Below the pieces are notes generated by a model, which did no database searches, had not been told where the DNA came from, and saw nothing but the letters and a program-made list of their open reading frames with translations. Below are positions 15,063 to 24,000 of a DNA stretch of 64,000 nucleotides, one piece after another. Numbering within the stretch: position 1 is the first letter of the stretch; every line of letters begins with the position of its first letter. The position numbers were made by a program, and so were the translations under genes. Source of the DNA: Streptomyces phaeochromogenes (GTDB lineage Bacteria > Actinomycetota > Actinomycetes > Streptomycetales > Streptomycetaceae); contig NZ_LIQZ01000037.1 of assembly GCF_001418655.1 (NCBI RefSeq), forward strand, positions 1-64,000. The letters run 5' to 3'.

Positions 15063-16016
15063 TCAGTGCCGGGCGAACTGAACCCCGGTCGGTTGCGCGA
15101 CGTTCGGCCGCAGCGCGATCCCGGTGAGGGTCAGTTGTTCTCCGTAGATGTCCGTGACTCTGATCGAGCCTCCGCACCCGGTGCCGTCGTCGGAGATGAA
15201 GTAGTTGTATTCGGTGCGGGGCAACTGCCGCCATCCGCTGCCGGCCCGGACCTCAAGGCGCGCAACCGGATTGCGGTGGCCGATCGCCTGGATGCCGCAC
15301 CAATTGGGGTTGGACCCGGTCTTGTATCTGATGGAGACCGTCTCGGTCGTGCTGGGACTCAGCAGCTGCCAGGTGATCGGTATCCGGCCGACCTTGAGGT
15401 CGGCGAGCTTGGCGAAGGCCTGTTGGCTGAGGTCGAGTTGCCCGGGTGCGCAGGGCAATGGGCATTCGTTGGTGATCCGTACGGTGATCGACTTGCCGTT
15501 GGCCGCGCGGACGAGCACGTACGCGCCGCACGCCCTGGACGTCTCGTAGTCGGTCGTGTTCATTGCCGCGATCATGAGGTCGGCGCTCGGGCCGAACAGG
15601 CAGGCGCCGTTTCCGTCGGCGGCCTCGTAGGCGGTGGCGACCCCCGTGTAGGTGCTGTTGGGCCGAATCCGCCCTGCGGACACCGACGTGCTGGACGCTC
15701 TTCGCGGGGGCTGTGAAGTGGCTGTGGCCGAAGGGCGTGCCGCACCGGTCTTCGCACTGGCCGACGGCTTCGGCTTCGGCTTGCCGGTCGCGGAAGGGGT
15801 CGCCGACGCGCTCGGGGTGCCCGTCGTGGTCGTGGTTCTCACCTGGTTGGTGGCGACGGGAGTGGCCGCGGCATGCCCTGCCTCCGCCTTACGGTCGGGG
15901 AGCGACCCCAGGACCACGTAGGCGAGAACACCCACGATGGTCACCGCCAAGGTGGCGCTCAGCACAAGTCTGCGTCTCTGCCTGCGCTGACGCGCGGCCT
16001 GCCTCGCTGTCTTCAT
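15063..16016 (-). CDS. Membrane-anchored bacterial expansin (EXLX1 type)
   Basis: A 317-residue protein that would loosen plant or microbial cell-wall polysaccharides without hydrolysis. Residues 1-16 are basic and 17-39 hydrophobic, giving a signal anchor; residues 50-115 are a Thr/Ser/Pro/Ala-rich linker. Residues 120-215 are the double-psi beta-barrel ('YTGVATAYEAADGNGACLFG', 'VRITNECPLPC', 'GQLDLSQQAFAKLADL'). Residues 225-317 are the beta-sandwich binding domain ('YKTGSNPNWCGIQAIGHRNP', 'YNYFISDDGTGCG'). The Asp that is essential in Bacillus EXLX1 ('VTD') is Asn183 here, apparently a common actinobacterial variant. I chose the ATG at 16016 because it starts directly before the anchor. 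It converges on the polyester hydrolase gene. Confidence 0.88.
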   Translation of the reverse strand: MKTARQAARQRRQRRRLVLSATLAVTIVGVLAYVVLGSLPDRKAEAGHAAATPVATNQVRTTTTTGTPSASATPSATGKPKPKPSASAKTGAARPSATATSQPPRRASSTSVSAGRIRPNSTYTGVATAYEAADGNGACLFGPSADLMIAAMNTTDYETSRACGAYVLVRAANGKSITVRITNECPLPCAPGQLDLSQQAFAKLADLKVGRIPITWQLLSPSTTETVSIRYKTGSNPNWCGIQAIGHRNPVARLEVRAGSGWRQLPRTEYNYFISDDGTGCGGSIRVTDIYGEQLTLTGIALRPNVAQPTGVQFARH

Positions 16017-16375
16017 ACCTGTCCGTTCGGAAGATCGAGCCGATGGTGCACTGATCAGTGACCGCACAGAGCGAAAAGGTTGCCTTCGATTTCTCACCGG
16101 GGCGTACGGAGCTCCGCGATGGGCGTATCCAGACGATTTGCCAGGGTCGTGCCGGTGTTGCTTCCGGCGGCGCGGGTCCCAGTCTTGGATGGGCGGAGTC
16201 CGCCCCGTCGGTGGGAGGTGTCCCGCCGCTGGGCGGAGTGAATGCCGCAAGGCGCTGTTCTCGGTGACGGGCTACCTCCCGTGTGGGCGACACCGACGCA
16301 GAGGAACTGCTCCACGGGAACTTGTGCCGACGGCCTCGCCGCGCTCCTGAAGACCGTGAGTACCTGAAGTGACCG
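16017..16375. other. Non-coding gap upstream of the expansin gene
   Basis: About 360 bp between the CMD-family gene and the expansin, both on the minus strand. No convincing ORF, repeat or hairpin is visible. It presumably holds the expansin promoter. Confidence 0.4.
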
Positions 16376-16945
16376 TCACTCGGCATCAGTTGGCAACGGG
16401 ACGTCAAAGGCGTTGAGTATCACGGAGATGCTGGAGTACTGCGCGATCAGGAAGACGAGTTCCGCCGTGCCCTGCTCGCCGAAGGACTCGACCGCACAGC
16501 GGTAGAGCGCTCCCGGAAGTGGTGCACCCGAGTAGAGGCATGCCGCCACGTCGTGAGCGACCAGTTCCTCGGACGTCAGGGCCGAGGGCCGCTGTCCGGC
16601 GACCAGACCTGCGACGACGCTCTTGGAGAGGCCGACCGCCAACGCGACCCTGCTGTGTGAATAGAGTTCGTAGGCCGCGCCGTACCGTGATCCGATGGTG
16701 AGTATTGCTACTTCGCGCACGCGCGTCGCGAGCACGCTGCCGTTCGTGACGGTCGTGAACCACGCCAGCAGTGGCCGGGCAAGTTCGGGAAAGCGCAGCA
16801 TCGCGGGGAATGGACCGATCAGCGCGCCGTTCTCGTCCGTCGAGGTGAAGGGTGTCCGCAGCCCGTCCATCATCCGCCGAACCTGCTCGTCGAGCACGCG
16901 CTGCTCGTCCGACAGGGCACTTGGCTCGATGGCGGGCATCCTCAT
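16376..16945 (-). CDS. Carboxymuconolactone-decarboxylase-family protein
   Basis: A 189-residue all-helical protein of the CMD/AhpD-like fold. Diagnostic pieces are 'GPFPAMLRFPELARPLLAWF', 'REVAILTIGSRYGAAYELYS', in which the family's E-x-x-x-H pair is seen as ELYSH, and 'LVAHDVAACLYSG'. There is no C-x-x-C pair, so it is not an AhpD-type peroxidase; it more likely acts as a decarboxylase or isomerase, or on an unknown substrate. GGAGGAGGA lies just before the ATG at 16945. Its upstream region (17045-17170) is a diverged copy of the promoter of the crotonase gene at 24855, including the TetR-type operator, so the two genes probably answer to the same signal. Confidence 0.75.
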   Translation of the reverse strand: MRMPAIEPSALSDEQRVLDEQVRRMMDGLRTPFTSTDENGALIGPFPAMLRFPELARPLLAWFTTVTNGSVLATRVREVAILTIGSRYGAAYELYSHSRVALAVGLSKSVVAGLVAGQRPSALTSEELVAHDVAACLYSGAPLPGALYRCAVESFGEQGTAELVFLIAQYSSISVILNAFDVPLPTDAE

Positions 16946-17044
16946 GCTTTCCTCCTCCGTGTTACGGGGCTGCCCTGACGGTCAGCGGGGAACTTGACGA
17001 CGCTGAGAGTCGTGCGGGCGTCGGACCGTTGGCCGCGGTCGAGG

Positions 17045-17170
17045 GTTCCCGTGTGAGTGGCCGCCTCGCGGTCTCTCGAAGCTCGGGCGGCACCGAGGTG
17101 GACCTGCCGGCCGCCAGGCATCGACGTGATTTCATAAAGTACACCGGCTAGTGTGATTTTAGGAATGGTG
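17045..17170. promoter_or_regulatory. Duplicated promoter with TetR-like operator, copy 1
   Basis: Aligns with 24860-24985: shared GAAGCTCGGGCG/GAGGCTCGGGCG, GGTGGAC, CGGCC, AAAGTACAC, AGTGTG and TTTTAGGA in the same order. The operator here is ACACCGGCTAGTGT (17141-17154), a weaker version of ACACTCATGAGTGT at 24959. It faces the CMD-family gene. Confidence 0.7.
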
Positions 17171-17435
17171 AGTGCGCAGCGCCTCACGGCGTGCCCGCGC
17201 ACTCTCCGTTCTGCGCGCGCTGTTCGCCGAACTCGGTCAGAACGCCGCTGCCGGTGGGACCTGATGTGCCTGCGCGGAGTGGAGTTGGGAGGCGTCGTAG
17301 TTCTCACGGCGGAGAGCCGCGGTGAGCCGTACTTGAAACTCAGTAGGTGGAATGTCGCAGCACCGATGACGACTCGGCACGGTGCTTGTCGGGAGGCTGA
17401 AGGGGTTCCCGAGACGAGATACGGAGACTCCTTCG

Positions 17436-19769
17436 ATGGCGACCTTCTTGTACCAATTGGGCCAACGGGCCTTCCGGCGGCGACGCTGGGTGGCTCTGCT
17501 GTGGGTGGCTGTGCTGGCCGTCGTCGGCATCGGTGCCCTCAGCGCTGCGGAAGCGCCTGACGATTCGTCGTCGATGCCGGGGATCGAGTCCCAGAAGGCG
17601 TTCGACCTCATCAACGAGCAGTTCCCCGGCAGTGAGGCGAACGGCGCGAGCGCCCGGATCGTCTTCGTCGCGCCGGACGGCCAGAAGATCACCGCGGCGG
17701 GCCACCGGTCGGCCGTCGACCGGTTCCTCACCGAGGCGGCCGGCGGACCACAGGTCGCCGACGTGTCGAGCCCGTTCGACGGGCCGGGGCTGAGCAAGGA
17801 CAAGACCACGGCCTACGCCACGGTCACGTACAAGACCAAGGACGACGAGGTCACCGATGCCAGCAAGAAGGAGCTGGAGGGGGCCGTCGAGGAGGTCCGC
17901 GACACGGGCCTGACCGTCGAGGTCGGCGGAAGCGCGCTGGCCACCGAGGCTCCCGCCGGAATGGGCGAGATCGTCGGCGTCCTGGTAGCGGCGATCGTAC
18001 TGCTGATCACCTTCGGCTCCTTGGCCGCGGCAGGGCTTCCGCTGATCACCGCCGTCATCGGCGTCAGCATCAGCCTGGCCGGGATCACCGCTCTCGCCAA
18101 CGCCTTCGGGCTGTCCTCGACCAGTGGCGAGTTGGCCATGATGCTCGGTCTCGCGGTCGGTATCGACTATTCGCTCTTCGTGGTCTCGCGCTACCGGGAG
18201 GAACGGGCGAAGGGGCGTGATCCGCAGGAGGCCGTCGGTCTGGCCCTGGGCACGGCCGGCTCCGCGGTCGTCTTCGCCGGCCTCACGGTCGTCATCGCGC
18301 TGGCCGGCCTCTCGGTGGTCGGCGTACCGATGCTCACGAAGATGGGCCTGTCCGCCGCGGGCACGGTCGTTGTCGGCGTACTGATCGCGCTCACTCTGGT
18401 TCCCGCACTGCTCGGCTTCTGGCCGAACGCCGTCCTGGCCCGTCAGACCCGTAGGGGCCGGGCCCGCAAGTCCGAGCGCGGCCTGCGAATCCCCAGGATC
18501 AGGATCCACCGCCGCGGCCGGCAACTGGGCAGGAGCCACGAACCCGGCGAAAGCCCGGCTCCCCGCGAGAACCGCAAGAACCGCGAGCCCCGCAAGCGCG
18601 AGGAAGCCGGAAGCTGGAGCGTCCGCTGGGCGAGTTTCGTCCTGCGACGGCCCGTAGCGGTGCTGCTCGTCACCGTCGTCGGCCTGGGCGCTCTCGCCGT
18701 GCCTGCCCTGGAGTTGCGGCTGGGCATGCCGGGTGACGAGGCCAAGCCCACCTCGACCACTGAGCGCCGTGCCTACGACGCCCTCGCGGCGGGTTTCGGC
18801 CCCGGCTTCAACGGTCCGCTGACGATCGTCGTGGACGCGCGGGACGCCGATGACCCGAAGGCCGCGGTGGAGACGGTCGCCGAGAGGATCGGCGCCACCA
18901 AGGGCGTCGTATCGGTCTCCCCGCCCCAGTTCAACGAGGCCAAGGACACCGCGCTGCTTTCTGCCACCCCCTCCACCGCTCCCACCAGCGAGCGGACCAA
19001 GAACCTCGTCCACACCATCCGCGATGAGCGCTCGGCGACGGAGACCGAGACCGGTGCCACCTTCGAGGTCACCGGCACCACCGCGCTGAACATCGACGTC
19101 GCCCAGAAGATGCAGGACGCGCTGATCCCCTACCTCGTGGTCGTCGTGGGCCTGGCCTTCCTCCTGCTGCTGGTGGTCTTCCGCTCCGTACTGGTGCCTC
19201 TCAAGGCGGCTCTCGGCTTCCTCCTGTCGGTTCTCGCGTCCTTCGGGGCCGTGGTCACGGTCTTCCAGAACGGCCACGGGGCCAGTCTCCTCGGAGTCGA
19301 TCAGACCGGACCGATCATGAGCCTGATGCCGATCTTCCTGGTGGGCATCGTCTTCGGACTCGCCATGGACTACCAGGTGTTCCTGGTGTCCCGGATGCGC
19401 GAGGCATACGTCCACGGGGAGGGGGCCGGCCAGGCGGTCGTCTCCGGCTTCCGCCACAGCGGCCGGATCGTGGTGGCCGCCGCGCTGATCATGATGGCCG
19501 TGTTCTCGGGTTTCATGACGGCCGGCGATTCCATGGTCAAGATGGTCGGTTTCGGCCTCGCCACCGCCGTCCTGTTCGACGCGATAGTCGTCCGGATGGT
19601 CCTGGTGCCCGCTGTGCTCGCGCTGCTGGGCAAGCGGGCCTGGTGGCTCCCCGGCTGGCTGGACCGACTGCTGCCGCGGGTGGACATCGAGGGCGAAGCC
19701 CTCAACCGCCGGGCCGCTGAACTCCCTGCCCCGACCGGCGAATCGCTCCAGGACATGGCGCGTGTCTGA
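17436..19769 (+). CDS. MMPL-family RND-type exporter
   Basis: A 777-residue inner-membrane exporter with the two-fold MMPL plan: one helix, a large extracytoplasmic domain, five helices, then a repeat. The first helix follows 'QRAFRRRRW'. The proton-relay signature appears twice, as 'LAVGIDYSLFVVSRYREE' and 'FGLAMDYQVFLVSRMREAYV'. Between the halves is a basic linker with repeated 'PRENRKNREPRKRE'. Members export lipids, siderophores or drugs; the substrate is not predictable. I chose the ATG at 17436, preceded by GGAGA; the frame is open further upstream but that part is not family-like. A strong terminator follows the gene, separating it from the two-component genes. Confidence 0.9.
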   Translation: MATFLYQLGQRAFRRRRWVALLWVAVLAVVGIGALSAAEAPDDSSSMPGIESQKAFDLINEQFPGSEANGASARIVFVAPDGQKITAAGHRSAVDRFLTEAAGGPQVADVSSPFDGPGLSKDKTTAYATVTYKTKDDEVTDASKKELEGAVEEVRDTGLTVEVGGSALATEAPAGMGEIVGVLVAAIVLLITFGSLAAAGLPLITAVIGVSISLAGITALANAFGLSSTSGELAMMLGLAVGIDYSLFVVSRYREERAKGRDPQEAVGLALGTAGSAVVFAGLTVVIALAGLSVVGVPMLTKMGLSAAGTVVVGVLIALTLVPALLGFWPNAVLARQTRRGRARKSERGLRIPRIRIHRRGRQLGRSHEPGESPAPRENRKNREPRKREEAGSWSVRWASFVLRRPVAVLLVTVVGLGALAVPALELRLGMPGDEAKPTSTTERRAYDALAAGFGPGFNGPLTIVVDARDADDPKAAVETVAERIGATKGVVSVSPPQFNEAKDTALLSATPSTAPTSERTKNLVHTIRDERSATETETGATFEVTGTTALNIDVAQKMQDALIPYLVVVVGLAFLLLLVVFRSVLVPLKAALGFLLSVLASFGAVVTVFQNGHGASLLGVDQTGPIMSLMPIFLVGIVFGLAMDYQVFLVSRMREAYVHGEGAGQAVVSGFRHSGRIVVAAALIMMAVFSGFMTAGDSMVKMVGFGLATAVLFDAIVVRMVLVPAVLALLGKRAWWLPGWLDRLLPRVDIEGEALNRRAAELPAPTGESLQDMARV

Positions 19770-19783
19770 CCGACACGTCAGAG

Positions 19784-19816
19784 GTAAGGGCCCCATGTTC
19801 GGCATGGGGCCCCTAC
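19784..19816. terminator. 14-bp stem terminator after the MMPL gene
   Basis: GTAAGGGCCCCATG, loop TTCGG, CATGGGGCCCCTAC; one mismatch. It lies 15 bp after the MMPL stop and 87 bp before the kinase start, so the kinase needs its own promoter or read-through. Confidence 0.75.
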
Positions 19817-19902
19817 CCGCTCCACGACAGCTCCGGGCCAGGCAGGCCGAAGGAACAACCATCGGCGGGCTGGGACCGGATCCATCCCCAGCGGAGAGAC
19901 CC

Positions 19903-21060
19903 ATGCTCGCGACTTGGCGGCGGAACGCCGGCCGACACCCCCGGCTCGTCGAGGCGGGATTCCTGCTGCTGGTGTACGCGGCCACCAGCAACCAGTACAA
20001 CGAAGGGGGACCAGGCCGGTGGCCCGGGCTTCTCCTCGCCACTGCCGCGTGTTTGTCGCTGCTGGGGCGGCGCAGCCATCCAGGCGCGGTCGTCGCGATC
20101 ACCACGGTCTGCGCCGCGATCTCCGCCAGCATCGGCCATCTGATCAGCCCTCTCCTGCTGCTCCCCGTGATCGTGGCGCTCTACGAACTCACCCTGCGCA
20201 CCCCACAGAAGACCGCGCACGCCTACGGCACCGCAGTGATCGCGCTGATCGTCCTGACGGCCCTTCTCTCCGACGACAACAACCAGCCCTGGGGACTCAA
20301 GACGGTCAGTCCCGCCTTCTGGATCATGCTCCCGGTCGTGCAGGGCTCGGCGGTCCGGGCCCGGCGGGCCTACCTGGAAGCCGTTCACACACGAGCCGAG
20401 CACGCCGAACGCACGCGGGAGGAGGAGGCACGCCACCGTGTCGCCGAGGAACGGATCCGCATCGCCCGCGAACTGCACGACGTCGTGGCCCATCACATGG
20501 CCCTGGCCAATGCGCAGGCCGCCACCGCGGCGCACCTCGCCCGAACCCGACCGGAACAGGCGCAGACGATTCTTGCCGAACTCGGCACCACGACCTCATC
20601 GGCGCTGCGCGAACTCCAGGCCACCGTCGGTCTTCTGCGCCAGTCCGACGACGCCGAGGACCCCCTGGAGCCGAGCCCCGGACTTGGGCGGCTACCCGAG
20701 TTGGCATCCGCTTTCGGTGCCGCCGGACTCACCGTCCTCGTCACAGTGGACGGCGAGACACAGCCCCTGTCACCCGGAGTGGACCTGACCGCGTTCCGGA
20801 TCACACAGGAAGCGCTGACCAACGTTGCCAAGCACGCCGGTGCGAGCACGGCCCGAGTCGAACTCGCCTACACCGTCGACCGTCTGACCCTGACCGTCAG
20901 CGACGACGGCGGCACCGTCCCGCGCGCACCTGCCCCCAGCGGCGGCTTCGGCCTCATCGGAATGCAGGAACGCGCCCAGTCCGCCGGCGGCCGTCTCCAG
21001 GCAGGACACCGACCTGAAGGCGGCTTCGCCGTCACCGCTCAACTGCCCATCCATGCCTGA
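19903..21060 (+). CDS. NarL-type sensor histidine kinase
   Basis: A 385-residue membrane kinase. Residues 15-150 hold about four to five hydrophobic helices forming a membrane sensor domain without a large outside loop. The HisKA_3 box is 'IARELHDVVAHHMALANAQA' with the phospho-accepting His192. The ATPase domain has 'ALTNVAKHAGASTARVEL' (N box), 'LTVSDDGGTVP' (G1) and 'GGFGLIGMQERA' (G2). GGAGAG precedes the ATG at 19903. The response regulator starts 16 bp after its stop. The membrane-only sensor suggests detection of membrane stress or a lipophilic compound, which would fit the MMPL exporter upstream (inference). Confidence 0.88.
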   Translation: MLATWRRNAGRHPRLVEAGFLLLVYAATSNQYNEGGPGRWPGLLLATAACLSLLGRRSHPGAVVAITTVCAAISASIGHLISPLLLLPVIVALYELTLRTPQKTAHAYGTAVIALIVLTALLSDDNNQPWGLKTVSPAFWIMLPVVQGSAVRARRAYLEAVHTRAEHAERTREEEARHRVAEERIRIARELHDVVAHHMALANAQAATAAHLARTRPEQAQTILAELGTTTSSALRELQATVGLLRQSDDAEDPLEPSPGLGRLPELASAFGAAGLTVLVTVDGETQPLSPGVDLTAFRITQEALTNVAKHAGASTARVELAYTVDRLTLTVSDDGGTVPRAPAPSGGFGLIGMQERAQSAGGRLQAGHRPEGGFAVTAQLPIHA

Positions 21061-21076
21061 CTCCGGAGAGACCCTG

Positions 21077-21745
21077 ATGACCATCCGTGTACTGCTCGCC
21101 GATGACCAGGCCCTCCTACGGGCGACATTCCGCATCCTGATCGACTCCTGCGACGACCTGGAAGTGGTGGCGGAGGCGGCCGACGGTGCCGAAGCAGTCG
21201 ACCTCACACGCGTCCATCACCCCGACGTCGTCCTCATGGACATCCGTATGCCCGGCACCGACGGCCTCGCCGCGACCTCTGCCATCTGCGCCGACCCGGA
21301 CCTGCAGAACACTCGCGTCCTCATCCTCACCACGTTCCAGAGCGATGAGCATGTTGCCCGGGCGCTGCGCGTCGGCGCCGGCGGCTTCCTCGGCAAGAAC
21401 GTCACCGCCGATGAACTCCTCGGCGGAATTCGCACGGTGGCCTCCGGAGACGCACTTCTGTCCCCCGCGGCCACACGCTCCCTCATCGCACGCTTCCTCG
21501 CGACGCCCGATCGCAGCGACGGCCCGACCTCGCGGGTTCTGGAGAACCTCACCCCTCGCGAGCGCGAGATGGTGGTTCTCGTAGCGGACGGGAAATCCGA
21601 CGACGAGATCGCCGAGGAGGCGTGCCTCAGCCCACTGACCGTCCGGACGCACGTTCAGCGGGCCAAGACGAAGATGGAGGCACGCAGCCGCGCCCAGTTG
21701 GTTGCCATCGCCTACCAGGTGGGCCTGGCGAGGCCTCTTCCGTGA
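21077..21745 (+). CDS. NarL/LuxR-type response regulator
   Basis: A 222-residue regulator. The receiver domain has the acidic pair 'LLADDQ' at 9-10, phospho-acceptor Asp55 in 'VVLMDIRMPG', and 'LILTTF' and 'GAGGFLGKN' with the conserved Lys. The C-terminal LuxR helix-turn-helix reads 'LTPREREMVVLVADGKSDDE', 'IAEEACLSPLTVRTHVQRAK'. The ATG at 21077 has GGAGAG upstream. It directly follows the kinase and forms a standard pair with it. Its targets are unknown; the adjacent exporter and phosphatase are candidates. Confidence 0.9.
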   Translation: MTIRVLLADDQALLRATFRILIDSCDDLEVVAEAADGAEAVDLTRVHHPDVVLMDIRMPGTDGLAATSAICADPDLQNTRVLILTTFQSDEHVARALRVGAGGFLGKNVTADELLGGIRTVASGDALLSPAATRSLIARFLATPDRSDGPTSRVLENLTPREREMVVLVADGKSDDEIAEEACLSPLTVRTHVQRAKTKMEARSRAQLVAIAYQVGLARPLP

Positions 21746-21857
21746 GGCGTTTCGATGGACCGGGCCGGTTGAGCCGAGTGTCTGCTCGGCGAGATGCCGG
21801 CAGCACACCGCGGTCCGAATACAGTTCCAGGAGATCACCACCTGCCTGGGAGCGTTC

Positions 21858-22979
21858 ATGTCCGGTAGCCTCCGGAAGAGACCCACTGAAGCCTTCGAGG
21901 CCATCGAGCCTCCGGGCAACGCCGAACTGATCGCCGCCGTGGTGGCGCTGACGGCCCTGGTGGAGGCCCTCGGCATCCTGTCCCGCTCCGAGGTGTGGCT
22001 CCTCGGACTTCTGGTGTTCCTGCCCGGGACGGCATCGGCGCTGTGCACCGTCCGGCAGACGGGGTTCGTCGCCGCGTGGACCACGCTCGTTGTCACCGCG
22101 ACCGCGGTGCTGCGGGATGTCGACGGGAGCCGCTGGTTCGACCGCCTCCTGCTGGTCCTGTTCACCCTCGTCCTGGCCACGACCTCGGTCTACGCCTGCA
22201 GCAGGCGGATCAGGCGGGAACACGAGATGGTGCGGCTGCGCTCCACGGCCGCCGCCATGCAGCGCCACATCCTGCATCCTCTTCCCCTGGTCACCGGTGA
22301 CGTTCTGGTCAACGGTGTCTACGAACCCCTCCATGAGGACAGGCTCGTCGGCGGCGACATCTACGACGTGGTCGCGTCACCGTGGGGCACGCGCGTTCTC
22401 ATCGGGGACGTGCAGGGCAAGGGGCTGGCCGCGGTGGGCACCGCGTTCGCCACCATCGGAGCCTTCCGCGAGGCCGCCCACCGCGAGCCGACTCTCACGG
22501 CGCTCGTCGACGCACTGGACGCCGCCGTCGTACGCCACAATTCCTACGCCGAACACACCGGCGACGACGAACGATTCGTCACCGCTCTGATCATCGGTAT
22601 CGAGACGGGCATCGAGGATGTGCAGGCCATCAACTGCGGGCACATCTCGCCCTACGTCATGCACGAGGGCACCATCACCAGCCCTTCGCTGGACTCCGGC
22701 GTCCCGCTCGGTCTCGCCGAACTCGCCTCCGAACCCACGACGGTCGGATGGTTCCCCTTTCCCCGGGGCGCGACGCTGTTGCTGAGCACGGACGGCCTCA
22801 CCGAAACCCGCGCGCCCGACGGCACGTTCTACCCGGTCGACGAGCGTCTGGAGAAGCTCGACCTCTCGCCCACCGACCTGCCTCAGGCCCTGTTCGAGGA
22901 CAGTCTCGCCTTCGCCGGCCAGGGCGGCCGACACGACGATGTCGCGGTCCTGACCGTCCGTTGGTCACCGGCTCACTGA
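21858..22979 (+). CDS. SpoIIE-type PP2C serine phosphatase, membrane-bound
   Basis: A 373-residue protein with four to five hydrophobic segments in residues 25-125 and a cytoplasmic PP2C-like SpoIIE domain from about 145 to the end. Motifs are 'LVGGDIYDVVASPWGTRVLI' with metal-binding Asp residues, 'GDVQGKGLAAVGTAFATIGA', 'NCGHISPYVM', 'TLLLSTDGLTETRAPDGTFY' and 'GRHDDVAVLTVRW'. In Streptomyces such proteins dephosphorylate anti-anti-sigma factors or act in related switching; no such partner gene is nearby. The ATG at 21858 has GGGAG upstream. It is in the same direction as the two-component pair, 112 bp downstream. Confidence 0.88.
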   Translation: MSGSLRKRPTEAFEAIEPPGNAELIAAVVALTALVEALGILSRSEVWLLGLLVFLPGTASALCTVRQTGFVAAWTTLVVTATAVLRDVDGSRWFDRLLLVLFTLVLATTSVYACSRRIRREHEMVRLRSTAAAMQRHILHPLPLVTGDVLVNGVYEPLHEDRLVGGDIYDVVASPWGTRVLIGDVQGKGLAAVGTAFATIGAFREAAHREPTLTALVDALDAAVVRHNSYAEHTGDDERFVTALIIGIETGIEDVQAINCGHISPYVMHEGTITSPSLDSGVPLGLAELASEPTTVGWFPFPRGATLLLSTDGLTETRAPDGTFYPVDERLEKLDLSPTDLPQALFEDSLAFAGQGGRHDDVAVLTVRWSPAH

Positions 22980-23039
22980 ACCTCCACCGTCGCCGAGGGC
23001 ATTGAAAGGTGTGGCAGGAATCAGGTGGCACGGCGACTG

Positions 23040-23830
23040 TCACGGTTCGGACGGAATGCCGATCGCATCGGCCCACGCGTGAATCAACTCGTCGTGGCCG
23101 GTGAAGTGCCGGCGCCGGACGACTCCGGAGGGGTCGACATGGCGTGGCTCGGAGACTCCGAACTGCTGCAGCAGGTCGACGAGGAGTGGCCGCGCGGCAG
23201 TAGTGAGCCGGGGTGACAGGCACGTGGTCAGGTCCACGGCGGAACGAGCGGTGCCGACACCGGCGTACTGGCGCTTTCCCGCCGGACCGTACGCGCCAGC
23301 GGCGTTGTTCCACACCTGTATCGGCGCTGTGGGCTGGGTTCGACAGGGCGGACGACAGTGACTTCCACGGCGGCTTCGCCCAGGGCCGAGACATGACGGG
23401 CGAAAGCCGCGTTGAGACGCACCATGGCGATGGTGATCCAGGCGACGGCTCCCTCACCCAGTGCCCAGACGGGTTCGCCGTCCGGGGGACTGCTCTGGAG
23501 TGTCCCCACCTGCAGCCCACCGAGCGCTGACCCGTCCGAATGGAACTCGTAGTAGTACGAGTTCGCCGTACGGCCCGGTTGCCGCGCCGGCGCGAATGTC
23601 ACCCTGTCCGTGCGGACGTCCGGGTGTTCGCCTCCGAGAGGGATCGGTGCGGGCCAGTCTGCAACCTGCAGACCGATCCATCGCTGGATGTCTCTGCCGC
23701 TCGCTGCGTTGAAGTCGTCCGATGCCGGGTGGGCCGGCGACGTGGCGACCACGAGCCAGGGCGAGGTGGCACTGAGCTGTGCGGTCGCGTCGGTGACAAG
23801 TTTCCCGAGATGCTCATGTCGTTCGATCAA
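23040..23830 (-). pseudogene. Hypothetical protein, frameshifted
   Basis: About 260 codons over two frames. The first runs from a TTG at 23830 (GGAG 7 nt upstream): 'IERHEHLGKLVTDATAQLSA', 'DIQRWIGLQVADWPAPIPLG', 'NSYYYEFHSDGSALGGLQVG' and 'VTVVRPV'. A shift near 23335 moves it to 'IQVWNNAAGAYGPAGKRQYA', 'HFTGHDELIHAWADAIGIPS', ending at 23040. Both parts have the composition of a genuine protein. I do not recognise the family; no membrane segment or export signal. It is on the opposite strand to the phosphatase and converges with it. Confidence 0.5.
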
Positions 23831-23909
23831 GCTCGTACTCCGCGTTCGAGGGATGCGCGCGTGCCGGGACTGCGTCGGAGGCAACAGGTCGGTCGGGCTT
23901 CGACCATGC

Positions 23910-23972
23910 GGAAGCCGGAAGCCGGAAGCCGGAAGCCGGAAGCCGGAAGCCGGAAGCCGGAAGCCGGAAGCC
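23910..23972. repeat. Nine tandem copies of the 7-mer GGAAGCC
   Basis: Perfect (GGAAGCC)9 followed by a partial copy GGAGCC. It lies in the gap between the frameshifted hypothetical gene and the end of the crotonase gene. A 7-bp unit shifts frame with each copy, and no gene spans it. It is a likely slippage hot spot. Confidence 0.9.
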
Positions 23973-24000
23973 GGAGCCGGACCGGCCTGTCGAGGCGTCG

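Noticed and set aside
17340..20132. A 930-codon minus-strand frame opposite the MMPL gene
   Set aside because: Rich in Asp/His/Gly/Gln as typical of antisense frames in GC-rich genes. The plus strand encodes a clear MMPL protein.
23910..23972. CRISPR-like array
   Set aside because: The units are 7 bp with no spacers, and there are no cas genes. It is a simple tandem repeat.
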